64,000 nucleotides of DNA from Yersinia similis. Lineage in GTDB: Bacteria; Pseudomonadota; Gammaproteobacteria; Enterobacterales; Enterobacteriaceae. Positions 51,074 to 61,207 of this stretch are shown here, one piece after another; the stretch's first letter is position 1; every line of letters begins with the position of its first letter. The position numbers were made by a program, and so were the translations under genes. The notes under the pieces were generated by a model. That model was given only the letters and a program-made list of their open reading frames with translations, ran no database searches and had not been told where the DNA came from. Location: the NCBI RefSeq assembly GCF_001053095.1, contig NZ_CGBP01000004.1, positions 195,659-259,658 on the forward strand, written 5' to 3'.

Positions 51074-51089
51074 TGTGATTTAAATCACA
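51074..51089 (-). promoter_or_regulatory. CRP site, deo distal
   Basis: TGTGATTTAAATCACA is a perfect CRP dyad. Spaced 52 bases from the proximal site, so CytR-CRP nested repression as at E. coli deoP2 is inferred. Confidence 0.85.
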
Positions 51090-51205
51090 AAATAACCCCA
51101 TTTATGGTCTATTGACCTCGATTACGCTATTCGTATCAAGAATAGCTTATTACTGGGAATACGCCGGATAGCCGGTGCCGTTTTACAAAAACGGCACCTT
51201 ATACA

Positions 51206-52477
51206 TCACAGTGCCAAGAAGAAGCCGGCGATCGTCGCACTCATCAAATTCGACAACGTCCCTGCGGCCACCGCTTTCAGGCCAAAGCGCGCTATATCAT
51301 GACGACGGCTAGGTGCCATGCTGCCTAACCCACCCAATAGAATAGCCACCGAAGACAAGTTGGCGAACCCACATAGGGCAAAAGAGATGATTGCTTTGGT
51401 GTGATCAGAGAGCACCTGTAAACCGGCCGCTTTCACCAGCTCGTCCGCCTGCAAATACTCACCAAAGTTCATGAAGGCCACGAACTCGTTAACAATAATC
51501 TTTTGGCCGATAAAGGAGCCCGCCACCATTGCTTCGCTCCATGGCACGCCGATCAGATAAGCGATTGGTGAGAACACCCAGCCCAGAATCAATTCCAGCG
51601 AGAGTTGCGGATAATCGAACCAACCGCCAATCCCCCCCAGAATGCCATTAAGCAGTGCAATCAATGCGATAAAGGCCAATAACATCGCCCCGACATTCAG
51701 CGCCAGTTGCATACCAGAGGCTGCCCCAGAGGCCGCAGCATCAATGACGTTAGCCGGACGATCTTCTTCCGCAATCAGTGCGGTAGCATCAACTTTATCG
51801 CGGGTTTGCTCGGTTTCAGGCACCATTAACTTGGCGAACAGTAACCCGCCTGGTGCTGCCATAAAGGAGGCGGCAATCAAATATTCCAATGGTACGCCCA
51901 TTTGCGCATACCCGGCCAATACTGAGCCAGCAACCGAGGCCAGGCCACCACACATGACCGCAAACAGTTCTGACTGGGTCATAGTCGCAATATAGGGGCG
52001 AACAACTAACGGCGCTTCTGTCTGCCCAACGAAAATATTGGCTGTGGCAGAAAGAGACTCCGTCCGCGAGGTACCCAGCAGTTTTTGTAAACCACCGCCT
52101 AATACTTTAATAACAATTTGCATAATGCCGAGGTAATACAACACCGCAATCAATGACGAGAAGAATACAATTACCGGTAATACACGTAGGGCGAATACAA
52201 ACCCCCCTCCGCCAAAAACTTCAAACATTTTGTCGGAAACCAATCCGCCAAAAATAAATGAGATCCCTTCATTACCATAAGCAATAACATTAGCGACCCC
52301 TTCCGACATCCCCCCCAGAATACGGCGGCCAACCGGTACATATAGCACCAGCGCACCAATCACCACTTGGATAATAAATGCACCGATGACAGTGCGAAGA
52401 TTAATCGCCCTGGCATTACTTGAAAGCAGTACGGCGATTAATATCAGTACTGCCATCCCGACCAAACTCATGAGCAT
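51206..52477 (-). CDS. NupC-family concentrative nucleoside transporter
   Basis: Proton- or sodium-coupled nucleoside symporter (CNT family), 423 residues from ATG at 52475-52477, which has AGGA 9 bases upstream; a longer frame reaches 52513. About 8-10 membrane segments. CNT signatures: [15 protein letters not shown] (G/Q-x-E-A-P), [12 protein letters not shown] and [11 protein letters not shown]. Closest in memory to E. coli NupX/YeiJ rather than NupC. Upstream of deoC with its own CRP site, so it imports substrates for the deo enzymes. Confidence 0.92.
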   Translation of the reverse strand: MLMSLVGMAVLILIAVLLSSNARAINLRTVIGAFIIQVVIGALVLYVPVGRRILGGMSEGVANVIAYGNEGISFIFGGLVSDKMFEVFGGGGFVFALRVLPVIVFFSSLIAVLYYLGIMQIVIKVLGGGLQKLLGTSRTESLSATANIFVGQTEAPLVVRPYIATMTQSELFAVMCGGLASVAGSVLAGYAQMGVPLEYLIAASFMAAPGGLLFAKLMVPETEQTRDKVDATALIAEEDRPANVIDAAASGAASGMQLALNVGAMLLAFIALIALLNGILGGIGGWFDYPQLSLELILGWVFSPIAYLIGVPWSEAMVAGSFIGQKIIVNEFVAFMNFGEYLQADELVKAAGLQVLSDHTKAIISFALCGFANLSSVAILLGGLGSMAPSRRHDIARFGLKAVAAGTLSNLMSATIAGFFLAL

Positions 52478-52839
<362 letters not shown>

Positions 52840-52858
<19 letters not shown>

Positions 52859-53649
52859 AGGGAAAATAAACGCTGGCTATTACACATCAACTCAGCCGCA
52901 ATCTCATCGGCTGGCTCTGGGCGCAGCTCACACAAGGCGGCAAACACATTGGCTGCTCGTTCAGGGCGATTGGCTTGCCCTTGAAAACTCGCCACAGGCA
53001 TATCGGGTGCATCGGTTTCCAAGAGCAACGAGGAGAGCGGCAATGAGGCCATAACATGACGGGTTTTCTGCGCTCGTTCATAAGTGATGGTCCCCCCCAC
53101 ACCAATGTAATAACCTAGGCGAATAAAGGCTTGCGCCTGCGCTAAACTGCCCGCAAAACCATGTATCACACCCGCGCGCGGCAACGCGGCTTTACGCAAT
53201 GCCGCAGCCAGTGGATCGTGTGAGCGGCGTGAATGCAAAATAACTGGCAAATCATGCTGTTTGGCCAGTTCAAGCTGCATATTCAGGATTACTAACTGAT
53301 GTGGAAACTGCGGCTCATCCATATACAGATCGAGGCCAATCTCACCTATTGCCACCAGTTTCGGTGATTTATCTGCCAAAAGAGATGCCAATGTTGCCAT
53401 ATCGGCATCCTCATGTTCAGCAATATACAGAGGGTGTAAGCCAAGAGCCGCAAACAATGGGGGATAACAATTGGCTAACGCCAAAATACGGGAAAAATAT
53501 GCTGCCTTGACCGAAGGAACAATCAATTGCCTGACATTCGCCTCTGCCGCACAGGCTAAACTCGCGGCTTCATCACCGGTGAACGGAGGGAAATCAAAAT
53601 GACAGTGGGTATCGATAAAATACGGCATCGGCTTATCTGGCGCTCTCAT
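52840..53649 (-). CDS. yjjV: TatD-family metal-dependent hydrolase YjjV
   Basis: 269 residues from ATG at 53647-53649 (an adjacent GTG is possible). TIM-barrel hydrolase with metal ligands in FIDTHCHFDFPPF, AIGEIGLDLYMDEPQF, VILHSRRSHD, VIHGFAGS and LLETDAPDMP. Probable DNase/RNase-type enzyme; substrate unknown. The last residues (SLPPLRP) and the stop codon fall in an ERIC end, so the C-terminus has been rewritten by the repeat. Directly downstream of yjjU (15-base gap). Confidence 0.92.
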
Positions 53650-53664
53650 CACACAGTATTACCT

Positions 53665-54909
53665 TTATTTTTTTGTCAGATCCGGTGGCAAAGTGATATC
53701 GACGGGTAAAGAGCTAGACTTCACTTGTTCAGTATCAGTCAGCGATACAGGATCAAGCGCCCCATTTATTTGCACTGCCTTTGCCGTTGTCTGCACCTCG
53801 GAAGGCGCGGTGAGATCAGATAACGTGACAGGCGGCTCTGTGGAGAGTACAGCGGTAAAACGTTCTTTAGGCCGACTATACTCATATCTATCATTCGGCT
53901 GATTAATATTCTGTGGCTGGATAATGCGGCGCGAGAGAGGAATGGAGGTTTTATCACTATCCCCCAACGACTCACGAGGTAATAACCAACGCCCAATAGT
54001 TGCCAGAAAATAGCGGCCACAGCGACGGCCTAAATGATAGTCACGATTCAGAGCCACCGCCCCGCTCCCCAATGCCTTGCTGGCGAGTGGTTTTGATGGG
54101 AAAATTTCGAAAATTCGTACATCGCCCGGCGGTTTCTCGATAAATTGCTGAATACGATGATAACTCCGCTCATGCTGCTGCATAATCCGCACCAATTGCT
54201 GCAAGCTGCTTTCACTCAGCCATTGTTCAATCCGCTTAAGCCATTGCGGCGCATAATTAGCCTGCGAAGGAACCGTGCGGATCACCACTATCGTCTCTGC
54301 ACCACGGCGATAAGCCTCTTCTACCGGGATCGCATCGCTGATACCCCCATCCAGATAACTCACACCATCCAACTCAACGCCCTGCCGATATAAACCGGGG
54401 ATGGCACTGGAGGCTTTAATCGCTGTTAGCCAGTTTTCCCGGGTTGGGGAAATATACGTTGGTTCGAAATCATCACTACGACAAGCGCACATTAAAAACT
54501 CGCGCCCCTGACGCAAATATTGTTCAGCGTGATCGAATGCCAGAGGGTACTGTTGGGAAGTGATATCCACTAGCCAATCGAGATCAATTAAATTACCCCC
54601 ACGTACAAAGCGTAAGGGGTTAAAAAAATTGGCTGTGGTGGTGTAACGGGTAATAACTCGCCGTGCGTAACCGGGTTGCCCACAAATAAAGGCAGATAAA
54701 TTTTGCGCCCCTGCTGAGGTGCCAATCATGAGATCAAAAGGGTTAAAGCGAGCACGTTGGAATTCATCCAGCACACCGGCTGTAAAAATCCCCCGTTGCC
54801 CGCCGCCCTCACAGACTAACGCCATTTTACCGGGTTGATAGGGTTTATAGGATTTATAGGCAAGTGGCTCAATATTACCGAGCGTAATAGGTATTCTGTA
54901 TCCCACCAT
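53665..54909 (-). CDS. yjjU: Patatin-like phospholipase YjjU
   Basis: 414 residues. Patatin domain: oxyanion loop EGGGQRGIFTAGVL (about 34-47), nucleophile S65 in GTSAG, catalytic D187 in YLDGGISDAIPV. The last 100 residues are low-complexity and poorly conserved (SLPVDITLPPDLTKK end). Predicted cytosolic or membrane-associated serine lipase of unknown substrate. Conserved with yjjV and ytjA as in E. coli. Confidence 0.93.
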   Translation of the reverse strand: MVGYRIPITLGNIEPLAYKSYKPYQPGKMALVCEGGGQRGIFTAGVLDEFQRARFNPFDLMIGTSAGAQNLSAFICGQPGYARRVITRYTTTANFFNPLRFVRGGNLIDLDWLVDITSQQYPLAFDHAEQYLRQGREFLMCACRSDDFEPTYISPTRENWLTAIKASSAIPGLYRQGVELDGVSYLDGGISDAIPVEEAYRRGAETIVVIRTVPSQANYAPQWLKRIEQWLSESSLQQLVRIMQQHERSYHRIQQFIEKPPGDVRIFEIFPSKPLASKALGSGAVALNRDYHLGRRCGRYFLATIGRWLLPRESLGDSDKTSIPLSRRIIQPQNINQPNDRYEYSRPKERFTAVLSTEPPVTLSDLTAPSEVQTTAKAVQINGALDPVSLTDTEQVKSSSLPVDITLPPDLTKK

Positions 54910-54982
54910 CTATCCTTAATTCATGACGAACAGGTGTTGACGATACCCCTTATTGCCCTTTGCTGTCACCCCTACTGCCTTG

Positions 54983-55144
54983 TTAAAGGTGTTTACGTCC
55001 CGTAAACAGACTGATGAGGAACAAAATAATCCCCACCACAAAGACCACTTTTGCCGCCCAAGCCGCAGTACCTGCCAATCCACCAAAACCTAATGCGGCC
55101 GCGATTAACGCAATAATCAGAAAAATAATGCCCCAGCGAAACAT
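54983..55144 (-). CDS. ytjA: Small membrane protein YtjA (DUF1328)
   Basis: 53 codons from ATG at 55142-55144 to TAA at 54983-54985, below usual ORF cut-offs. Preceded by AAGGAGAAGC. Sequence starts [20 protein letters not shown], with two hydrophobic segments (about 4-20 and 32-48) separated by [12 protein letters not shown] and a basic end TGRKHL, the DUF1328 pattern. Lies between yjjU and osmY as in E. coli. Function unknown; stress association is suggested by the osmY neighbour. Confidence 0.93.
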   Translation of the reverse strand: MFRWGIIFLIIALIAAALGFGGLAGTAAWAAKVVFVVGIILFLISLFTGRKHL

Positions 55145-55309
55145 AAGCTTCTCCTTCCGGTTTAAAGATAAGGTGCCTGATTAAACAGACACCATTTCAT
55201 TTGGCTCTCAGAGGAAATTAACTCAGCTGACGAACGGCGTGGGGGATACCTTATTTATCGATATCCAACAGGATATATTCCATGCCATACGTCGCCAGCT
55301 GAATAATTA

Positions 55310-55924
55310 TTAAGGATTGATGTTCAAGTCGTTTTTAACGCTTTTTACGCCGTTTACCGCTTTAGCAATACTTTCTGCACGTTCAGATTGGGCTTTATTC
55401 TCAACATCACCCGATAGCTGTACGACACCATCGGTCGTTTCTACCTTAATTTTACGTGACGGTACGATATCATCCGCCAGTAATTTTGCTTTAACACTGC
55501 TGGTGGTCGCAGCATCGCCCGCATATTCACTGACCGACTGTGATTTCTGGTCTTTTACGTGCAATTTGTCGCTGACAGATTTAACCCCTTCAACGTTACC
55601 GGCAATTTCAACCGCGGTTTCAATTTCGGCCTGAGAATTAAGAAAACCACTCAGTGTCACGACGCCATTGCTCGTTTCGACAGAAATATCGGTGCTTTTA
55701 AGTGATTTTTCTTCCAATAACGCGCTTTTTACTTTCGCCGTGACTGCGCTATCGCTCATGTAATTATCAACTTTCTTCATGGAGCTATCGATTTTGGCAC
55801 CAGTACTGTCCACTGTGCTGGCTGCTTTATTCAGTAACGTGTCTTCGGCCAGAACACTGCCACTGATAAGGGCAGAACCTAAAACAACCGTCATCACTGA
55901 ACGGGAAAATTGTGTGTTCTTCAT
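55310..55924 (-). CDS. osmY: Periplasmic BON-domain protein OsmY
   Basis: 204 residues. Signal peptide [20 protein letters not shown] cut after VLA; two BON domains (about 58-120 and 137-203), each with a [10 protein letters not shown] or [10 protein letters not shown] core. Hyperosmotic and stationary-phase periplasmic chaperone-like protein in E. coli. AAGGAAAA ribosome binding site. A palindrome at 55990-56007 lies 66 bases upstream. Confidence 0.95.
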   Translation of the reverse strand: MKNTQFSRSVMTVVLGSALISGSVLAEDTLLNKAASTVDSTGAKIDSSMKKVDNYMSDSAVTAKVKSALLEEKSLKSTDISVETSNGVVTLSGFLNSQAEIETAVEIAGNVEGVKSVSDKLHVKDQKSQSVSEYAGDAATTSSVKAKLLADDIVPSRKIKVETTDGVVQLSGDVENKAQSERAESIAKAVNGVKSVKNDLNINP

Positions 55925-55989
55925 CGATATTTTCCTTTTTTGTTATGAATCCTTTCATGGGTTATGAAACCCCAACAAGAGGATCCTTA

Positions 55990-56007
55990 CACCACCTTAA
56001 GGCGGTG
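55990..56007. promoter_or_regulatory. 18-bp palindrome upstream of osmY
   Basis: CACCACCTTAAGGCGGTG: symmetric except for one wobble pair, centred on TTAA. Could be an operator or a short stem; no matching regulator known to me. Confidence 0.35.
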
Positions 56008-56192
56008 ACCCCTAAACGAATAGTTACAGTTATTGCAGGTTTATTGAGCTAAGTTTGATGCAAGTCAATCCTGCCTGTACCTATTAAAGATAGAGCATCA
56101 CAGAAGAAATACAGTCGGAATCGGACTAAAACAGGATTTTTATCGCTAAGTAGGAATTATCTTAGGAAGAACATATCGAATAAGATTGATGA

Positions 56193-56215
56193 ATCGGGGT
56201 AATAGATACCCCGAT
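56193..56215 (-). terminator. Hairpin downstream of prfC
   Basis: 9-bp stem ATCGGGGTA/TACCCCGAT (56193-56201 with 56207-56215), ATAGA loop, 37 bases after the prfC stop. Few Ts follow on the minus strand, so it is only a probable terminator. Confidence 0.5.
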
Positions 56216-56251
56216 AGAATGCGGCTTGCAGCAGGTTCGTTAGCAGTAAAC

Positions 56252-57841
56252 TTAGTGCTCGCGTGTTTTGCGGAAAATAACGTCCGGGTAACGCTCTTGT
56301 GTAATATTGAGATTAACCATCGTGGGCGCGATGTAACTTAAATTATCACCACCGTCTAAGGCCAAATTAAGTTCATTCTTACGTTTGAACTCCTCGAATT
56401 TCTTCACGTCATTACATTCGACCCAACGCGCGGTAGAAACGTTAACTGATTCATACACCGCTTCCACGTTGTATTCACTCTTCAAGCGGGAAGAGACCAC
56501 TTCAAACTGTAGCACCCCCACAGCACCCACGATCAAATCGTTGTTGCTCAGTGGGCGGAACACCTGAACGGCTCCCTCTTCTGACAACTGAACCAAGCCT
56601 TTTAACAACTGCTTCTGCTTTAATGGATCACGCAGGCGAATGCGGCGGAACAATTCAGGGGCAAAGTTAGGAATACCGGTGAATTTCATATCTTCACCTT
56701 GAGTGAAGGTATCACCGATCTGGATAGTGCCATGGTTATGTAAGCCGATAATATCGCCAGCATAGGCCTCTTCAACGTGAGAACGGTCACCGGCCATAAA
56801 GGTCAGTGCATCTGAAATCACCACGTCTTTCTTGGTCCGTACCTGACGCAGCTTCATCCCTTTCTCAAAACGGCCAGACACCACGCGCATAAAGGCCACA
56901 CGGTCACGGTGTTTCGGATCCATATTGGCCTGAATTTTGAAAACGAAACCAGTGAACTTTTCTTCAGAGGCGACCACTACGCGGGTATCAGTTTTACGTG
57001 GCATCGGTGCCGGTGCCCATTCGACCAAGCCATCTAGCATATGGTCCACACCGAAGTTACCCAACGCAGTACCAAAAAAGACGGGGGTTAAATCACCGGA
57101 CAGGAAAGCCTCATGATCAAACTCGTGGGAAGCGCCCTGAACCAGTTCCAGCTCCTGACGGAACTGCTTGGCCAAGTCTTCGCCAACAGCCACATCCAGA
57201 TCTGGGTTATTCAGCCCTTTAACGATGCGGACTTCCTGAATGGTATGGCCTTTACCGCTTTGATACAGATAAGTTTCGTCTTTATAAAGGTGATAAACCC
57301 CTTTAAACAACTTACCACAGCCAATCGGCCAGGTGATGGGGGAGCAGGCGATCTTCAGCTCACGCTCGACTTCATCCAGAACTTCCATTGGATCACGAAT
57401 TTCGCGGTCCAATTTGTTCATAAAGGTCAGAATTGGCGTATCGCGCAGACGGGTCACTTCCATCAATTTTCGGGTCCGGTCTTCTACCCCTTTGGCCGCA
57501 TCGATCACCATCAAACAGCAGTCAACCGCCGTCAGTGTGCGATACGTATCTTCGGAGAAGTCTTCATGCCCTGGGGTATCAAGCAGATTGACCAGACAGC
57601 CGCCATACGGAAACTGCATTACAGACGTGGTAATGGAGATACCACGTTGTTTTTCCATTTCCATCCAGTCAGATTTGGCATGATGACTTGAGCCACGGCC
57701 TTTTACTGTCCCGGCAGTCTGAATTGCATGTCCGAACAGCAACACTTTTTCGGTAATGGTTGTTTTACCGGCATCGGGGTGGGAAATGATCGCAAAAGTA
57801 CGTCTTTTCGCGACTTCCAGAGCATATTCACTAGGAGACAT
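56252..57841 (-). CDS. prfC: Peptide chain release factor 3
   Basis: Translational GTPase recycling RF1/RF2 after termination. 529 residues, the E. coli length. G1 HPDAGKTT (about 21-28), G3 DTPGHEDF, G4 NKLD, followed by EF-Tu-like domain 2 and the RF3 C-terminal domain. In E. coli it sits beside osmY; the yjjG gene normally between prfC and rimI is missing here. Confidence 0.98.
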   Translation of the reverse strand: MSPSEYALEVAKRRTFAIISHPDAGKTTITEKVLLFGHAIQTAGTVKGRGSSHHAKSDWMEMEKQRGISITTSVMQFPYGGCLVNLLDTPGHEDFSEDTYRTLTAVDCCLMVIDAAKGVEDRTRKLMEVTRLRDTPILTFMNKLDREIRDPMEVLDEVERELKIACSPITWPIGCGKLFKGVYHLYKDETYLYQSGKGHTIQEVRIVKGLNNPDLDVAVGEDLAKQFRQELELVQGASHEFDHEAFLSGDLTPVFFGTALGNFGVDHMLDGLVEWAPAPMPRKTDTRVVVASEEKFTGFVFKIQANMDPKHRDRVAFMRVVSGRFEKGMKLRQVRTKKDVVISDALTFMAGDRSHVEEAYAGDIIGLHNHGTIQIGDTFTQGEDMKFTGIPNFAPELFRRIRLRDPLKQKQLLKGLVQLSEEGAVQVFRPLSNNDLIVGAVGVLQFEVVSSRLKSEYNVEAVYESVNVSTARWVECNDVKKFEEFKRKNELNLALDGGDNLSYIAPTMVNLNITQERYPDVIFRKTREH

Positions 57842-58018
57842 AGTTGAAGTTTCTACTTTTAGGCCGCCCTGCTCTGAGCCTCACATTTTATTGCTATGTG
57901 GGTCAGGCAAAGCGAGACATTGATTATTGCGCGATATTTTCCCTGATTTATGCGAGATAGACAATCGGCGAAAGCATCAGCACGTCTAAGATGACGATAA
58001 AAAAACAATAAAACGGCG

Positions 58019-58462
58019 CTATGCCATTGGCAACGCCATCATAATGGCATCTTCACGCCCATTCGCACTTGGGTAATAGTTACGGCGCACAGACACTTCG
58101 TTAAACCCCAGGCTTTCATACAAGGCGATCGCCCGTGCGTTTGAAGCCCGAACCTCAAGCCAAAGCGTGACAATATTACGCGCCTCCAACTGTTCAATCA
58201 GATGTTCGAGCAGCAAACGGCCATAACCTTGGCGCTGATACTGTGGATCGATGGCGATATTGAACAGTGTGGCTTCATCCAACACTATTTGGGTAATAGC
58301 GAAGCCCGCCATTTCCTGGCCGATGCTCAACTTAAAATTGAGGTACCGGTCGCCCTGATTACTGACGAAAGTTTTTTCCGTCCATGGGAACGCATGGCTG
58401 GCTTGCTCAATTTGGTACGCTGTGGCCAGATCGTCTGGCGTCAGGATAGAAATCTGCTTCAT
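58019..58462 (-). CDS. rimI: Ribosomal protein S18 N-acetyltransferase
   Basis: GNAT enzyme acetylating the N-terminus of S18. 147 residues from ATG at 58460-58462 (MKQISILTPDDLATAYQIEQ). Acetyl-CoA loop QRQGYGRLLLEH (about 74) and the C-terminal ASNARAIALYESLGF motif. Overlaps the 3' end of holD by 56 bases, as in other enterobacteria. Confidence 0.96.
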   Translation of the reverse strand: MKQISILTPDDLATAYQIEQASHAFPWTEKTFVSNQGDRYLNFKLSIGQEMAGFAITQIVLDEATLFNIAIDPQYQRQGYGRLLLEHLIEQLEARNIVTLWLEVRASNARAIALYESLGFNEVSVRRNYYPSANGREDAIMMALPMA

Positions 58463-58844
58463 AATGACAAATCTGCTGCCAAAGTGCGCGCTTAGCGCCC
58501 GCATCTTGATAAAGCCCAGCTAATTCCGGGCTATGTAATTGCGCACCGGCCACCGCAAGCGGTTCACTGATGCCCAATCGCCAACTGTTGCACTGCGTAT
58601 CTTCCGGCAACATCGCGACCTGATCCGGCGTCAAGGCATAAACCTGGTGGGGCGTGAGGCCCAAACTGCGCAGCACATCGCACAGCAGTGGATCACTATG
58701 TTCAGGCAGTTGCTGTGCCACAATCAGCAGGCGGGTATCTTCAGGTAAATGTATTGCAATCTCACCCTGCAAGACGGCAGGACGGCGCAATACCCACTGC
58801 GTAATACCAAGCTGTTGTAACAGCAAGTCTCGTCTTGATGCCAT
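58407..58844 (-). CDS. holD: DNA polymerase III psi subunit
   Basis: Clamp-loader accessory subunit linking chi to SSB. 145 residues; N-terminal ASRRDLLLQQLGITQWVLRR matches the gamma-complex binding helix of E. coli HolD, and WQQICHYEADFYP the C-terminal end. About 8 residues longer than E. coli. Overlaps rimI by 56 bases; divergent from rsmC. Confidence 0.93.
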   Translation of the reverse strand: MASRRDLLLQQLGITQWVLRRPAVLQGEIAIHLPEDTRLLIVAQQLPEHSDPLLCDVLRSLGLTPHQVYALTPDQVAMLPEDTQCNSWRLGISEPLAVAGAQLHSPELAGLYQDAGAKRALWQQICHYEADFYPDARRSGHSVPN

Positions 58845-58956
58845 GCTATTTCCTGTCAGAGCAAGCCGTAATTTGGCGCTATGCTAGCAAACCCATCGAA
58901 CATGCGCCAACAAACCTCTATAATCCCCGATTATATTATTAAGGAGCCAAAGACTG

Positions 58957-60000
58957 ATGTCAGCATTAACCCCAGCCAGTGAAGTGATACTGCGCCATAG
59001 TGATGAATTTATAGCCCGCCACGTACTGTTTGCCGGTGATTTACAAGATGCGCTGCCAGCGCAATTTGATGCAGCCGGGGTACGGGTTCACACCAATCAA
59101 TATCACCACTGGCAATTACTGAGCAACACGCTGGAAGAGAATGTGCAATTCGGTCTTTTAGCCACTGCAGAAACTCTCGCGACTTGCGACACCCTGGTTT
59201 ACTACTGGCCCAAAAGCAAACAAGAAGCCCAGTTCCAGTTGGCTAATCTGCTTTCTATACTGCCTGTTGGCACCGATATTTTTGTTGTGGGTGAAAACCG
59301 CAGTGGTGTACGCAGCGCGGAAGAAATGTTGGCAGACTTCGCGCAGTTAACCAAGATAGACAGCGCTCGCCGCTGTGGTTTGTACCATGGCCGTCTAGAC
59401 AAACAGACAGAATTTGATGCCGATGCCTGGTGGGAAAGCTATCAGGTCGGTGGTGTGACGGTCAAAACATTGCCAGGTGTCTTCAGCCGCGATTCACTGG
59501 ACTCGGGTAGTCATCTGTTGCTGTCCACCTTTAGCGAGCCATTTAAAGGCAGCGTATTGGATGTCGGTTGTGGTGCTGGGGTGTTAGCCTCGGTCCTAGC
59601 TCAGCAATCGCCAAAAATCAAATGGACGTTGAGTGATGTCAGCGCCGCTGCCATTGAAGCCAGCCGGGCCACATTGGCGGTGAATAATATTGAGGCGCAA
59701 GTGATTGCCAGTAACGTCTATTCCGACATCAAAGGTCGCTTTGAGATGATCATTTCGAACCCACCTTTCCATGATGGGATCCAAACCAGCCTGACCGCCG
59801 CTGAGATGCTGATCCGTGGAGCGACCGCTCACCTGCATGTGGGGGGAAAGTTGCGCATCGTAGCGAACTCCTTCCTGCCGTATCCTGCCTTGCTGGATGC
59901 CGCATTTGGTAGCCACGAAGTGCTGGCACAGAATGGCCGCTTTAAAGTATATCAAGCAACTGTCGGGCGCCCGCCACGGGATCCGAAGAAAAAACGTTAG
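58957..60000 (+). CDS. rsmC: 16S rRNA m2G1207 methyltransferase
   Basis: SAM-dependent enzyme methylating guanine 1207 of 16S rRNA. 347 residues: degenerate N-terminal methyltransferase-like domain (about 1-170), catalytic C-terminal domain with SAM loop [12 protein letters not shown] (about 206) and catalytic motif SNPPFHDG (about 267). Start ATG after AAGGAGCC. Beside holD, as in E. coli. Confidence 0.97.
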   Translation: MSALTPASEVILRHSDEFIARHVLFAGDLQDALPAQFDAAGVRVHTNQYHHWQLLSNTLEENVQFGLLATAETLATCDTLVYYWPKSKQEAQFQLANLLSILPVGTDIFVVGENRSGVRSAEEMLADFAQLTKIDSARRCGLYHGRLDKQTEFDADAWWESYQVGGVTVKTLPGVFSRDSLDSGSHLLLSTFSEPFKGSVLDVGCGAGVLASVLAQQSPKIKWTLSDVSAAAIEASRATLAVNNIEAQVIASNVYSDIKGRFEMIISNPPFHDGIQTSLTAAEMLIRGATAHLHVGGKLRIVANSFLPYPALLDAAFGSHEVLAQNGRFKVYQATVGRPPRDPKKKR

Positions 60001-60188
60001 TATTAAAGCAGTAAGATTCAAACAGTAAGACAAGCCACCTCTTCCATGCCGTAGCATTCATTCGCTACGGTATGGGACGGGAACATCACATCCAGTACAA
60101 CTCACGCGCTATGCCATTCATTTATCAAGCCAATGAATCAACAGATGATGCTTTTTACAGCAAACATCCCGCTTAGGGGAAATAACTA

Positions 60189-60216
60189 TTGACCTGTACG
60201 TGAAAGTCTCTAGAAT
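60189..60216 (+). promoter_or_regulatory. Stable-RNA-type promoter of the tRNA-Leu cluster
   Basis: TTGACC (60189-60194), 16-base spacer, TAGAAT (60211-60216), followed by a GC-rich discriminator TCGCCTCCG as in stringently controlled promoters. 41 bases before the first tRNA. Confidence 0.7.
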
Positions 60217-60257
60217 TCGCCTCCGTGGTTGTATCACAAAAGTCATGTTCCCGGTAC

Positions 60258-60344
60258 GCGATGGTGGCGGAATTGGTAGACGCGCTAGCTTCAGGTGTTA
60301 GTGTTCTTACGGACGTGAGGGTTCAAGTCCCTCCCTTCGCACCA
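60258..60344 (+). tRNA. leuV: tRNA-Leu (anticodon CAG), copy 1
   Basis: 87 bases with encoded CCA. Acceptor GCGATGG/CCTTCGC, D arm, anticodon stem-loop CTAGCTTCAGGTGTTAG with CAG, long type II variable arm, TTCAAGT T-loop. Equivalent of E. coli leuQPV. Symbol assignment among the three copies is arbitrary. Confidence 0.95.
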
Positions 60345-60389
60345 AACAGTCTTTTGTAGCAAATCTGTGTATCAGATTGGTATTAATCC

Positions 60390-60450
60390 TAAATAGTTCG
60401 GGTTGCAGGAAGGCAGTCAACACATCGGCAACGTGAAGTATAACGGGTAA
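60390..60450. repeat. ERIC element with internal deletion, between tRNA genes
   Basis: Left end ATCCTAAATAGTTCGGGTTGCAGGAAGGCAG and right end GGCAACGTGAAGTATAACGGGTA without a core, about 60 bases. Located between tRNA copies 1 and 2. Confidence 0.65.
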
Positions 60451-60492
60451 ACAGCCCCAAAATAGCAGTAAGATTTATATTACGCAGCACAT

Positions 60493-60579
60493 GCGATGGT
60501 GGCGGAATTGGTAGACGCGCTAGCTTCAGGTGTTAGTGTTCTTACGGACGTGAGGGTTCAAGTCCCTCCCTTCGCACCA
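60493..60579 (+). tRNA. leuP: tRNA-Leu (anticodon CAG), copy 2
   Basis: Identical in all 87 bases to copy 1, 148 bases downstream of it. Same transcript expected. Confidence 0.95.
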
Positions 60580-60656
60580 AGCTGGTGATATAAATCCTAA
60601 GTAGAAGTGCTAGCTATAAATTGATAGTAAGAAATTAATAGTAAGAAATCATTTGG

Positions 60657-60743
60657 GCGATGGTGGCGGAATTGGTAGACGCGCTAGCTTCAGGTGTTAG
60701 TGTTCTTACGGACGTGAGGGTTCAAGTCCCTCCCTTCGCACCA
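60657..60743 (+). tRNA. leuQ: tRNA-Leu (anticodon CAG), copy 3
   Basis: Identical to copies 1 and 2. All three carry a T-T mismatch at acceptor pair 5-68. No strong terminator hairpin follows within about 50 bases. Confidence 0.95.
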
Positions 60744-60919
60744 CGATGATTTCAGTTTTTCCGTAACCTCCGCTATACACTGACCCCACCTTCACACATG
60801 TAGCAAATCCCACAATATATACATATTTATCCATTTCAACGTAAATAACCCACACTGTTACTTACTGTATTACCTAATTTTTTATATTTATATTATCCCC
60901 GATTATCTGATACCCCCTA

Positions 60920-61207
60920 TCAAGACACACCACTGTGCATTAGCATTAACGCGACCAAACCGCCTAACAGCGCCATACAAGATGGCAGTAACAAAAAGTG
61001 CCGCAACCGCGCGTGGTACAACATGCTGACGGTTGCCAGCATCGCCACGACGATAAGAATGCGCAATTGGCCGACAGAGATATCTACCCAGCCCAGTACA
61101 GGTAACAAGGTAAAAGGCAGTAATATCCCCCAGCCACTGGACATGCCACGGCTGAGCAACCCGGTGATCCCCCACGAACGGTAAGCTGCAAGTGTCGATG
61201 CAATCAT
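60920..61207 (-). CDS. Small inner-membrane protein, probably DUF1435
   Basis: 95 residues, start ATG at 61207 with GAGG 9 bases upstream; an internal ATG (MSSGWGILLPF, 61144) may be the ancestral start. Three hydrophobic segments (about 25-42, 48-64, 70-90). The pattern SGWGILLPFTLLPVLGW..RHFLLLPSC resembles DUF1435 proteins of enterobacteria, from memory. Function unknown. Divergent from hmsT. Confidence 0.6.
   Translation of the reverse strand: MIASTLAAYRSWGITGLLSRGMSSGWGILLPFTLLPVLGWVDISVGQLRILIVVAMLATVSMLYHARLRHFLLLPSCMALLGGLVALMLMHSGVS

Larger units (their letters stand above)
50704..51205. other. deo operon control region
   Basis: 502 bases. Carries two CRP sites (listed separately) whose centres are 52 bases apart, close to the spacing of the E. 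coli deoP2 promoter where CytR binds between two CRP dimers. The left 250 bases form a long deoC leader. A -10 candidate ATAGTA on the minus strand lies at 50991-50996, about 40 bases below the nearer CRP site. No gene seen. Confidence 0.65.
55925..56251. other. Intergenic region osmY / prfC
   Basis: 327 bases: osmY leader with a palindrome (55990-56007), AT-rich middle, and the prfC terminator-like hairpin at 56193-56215. No gene. Confidence 0.55.

Noticed and set aside
57113-57691. 192-codon plus-strand frame antisense to prfC
   Set aside because: Shadow of the highly conserved prfC G domain; long antisense frames follow from its codon bias.
60258-60743. tRNA cluster considered as a prophage or island attachment site
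   Set aside because: No integrase gene, no 3'-end tRNA duplication downstream, and core-like neighbours on both sides.
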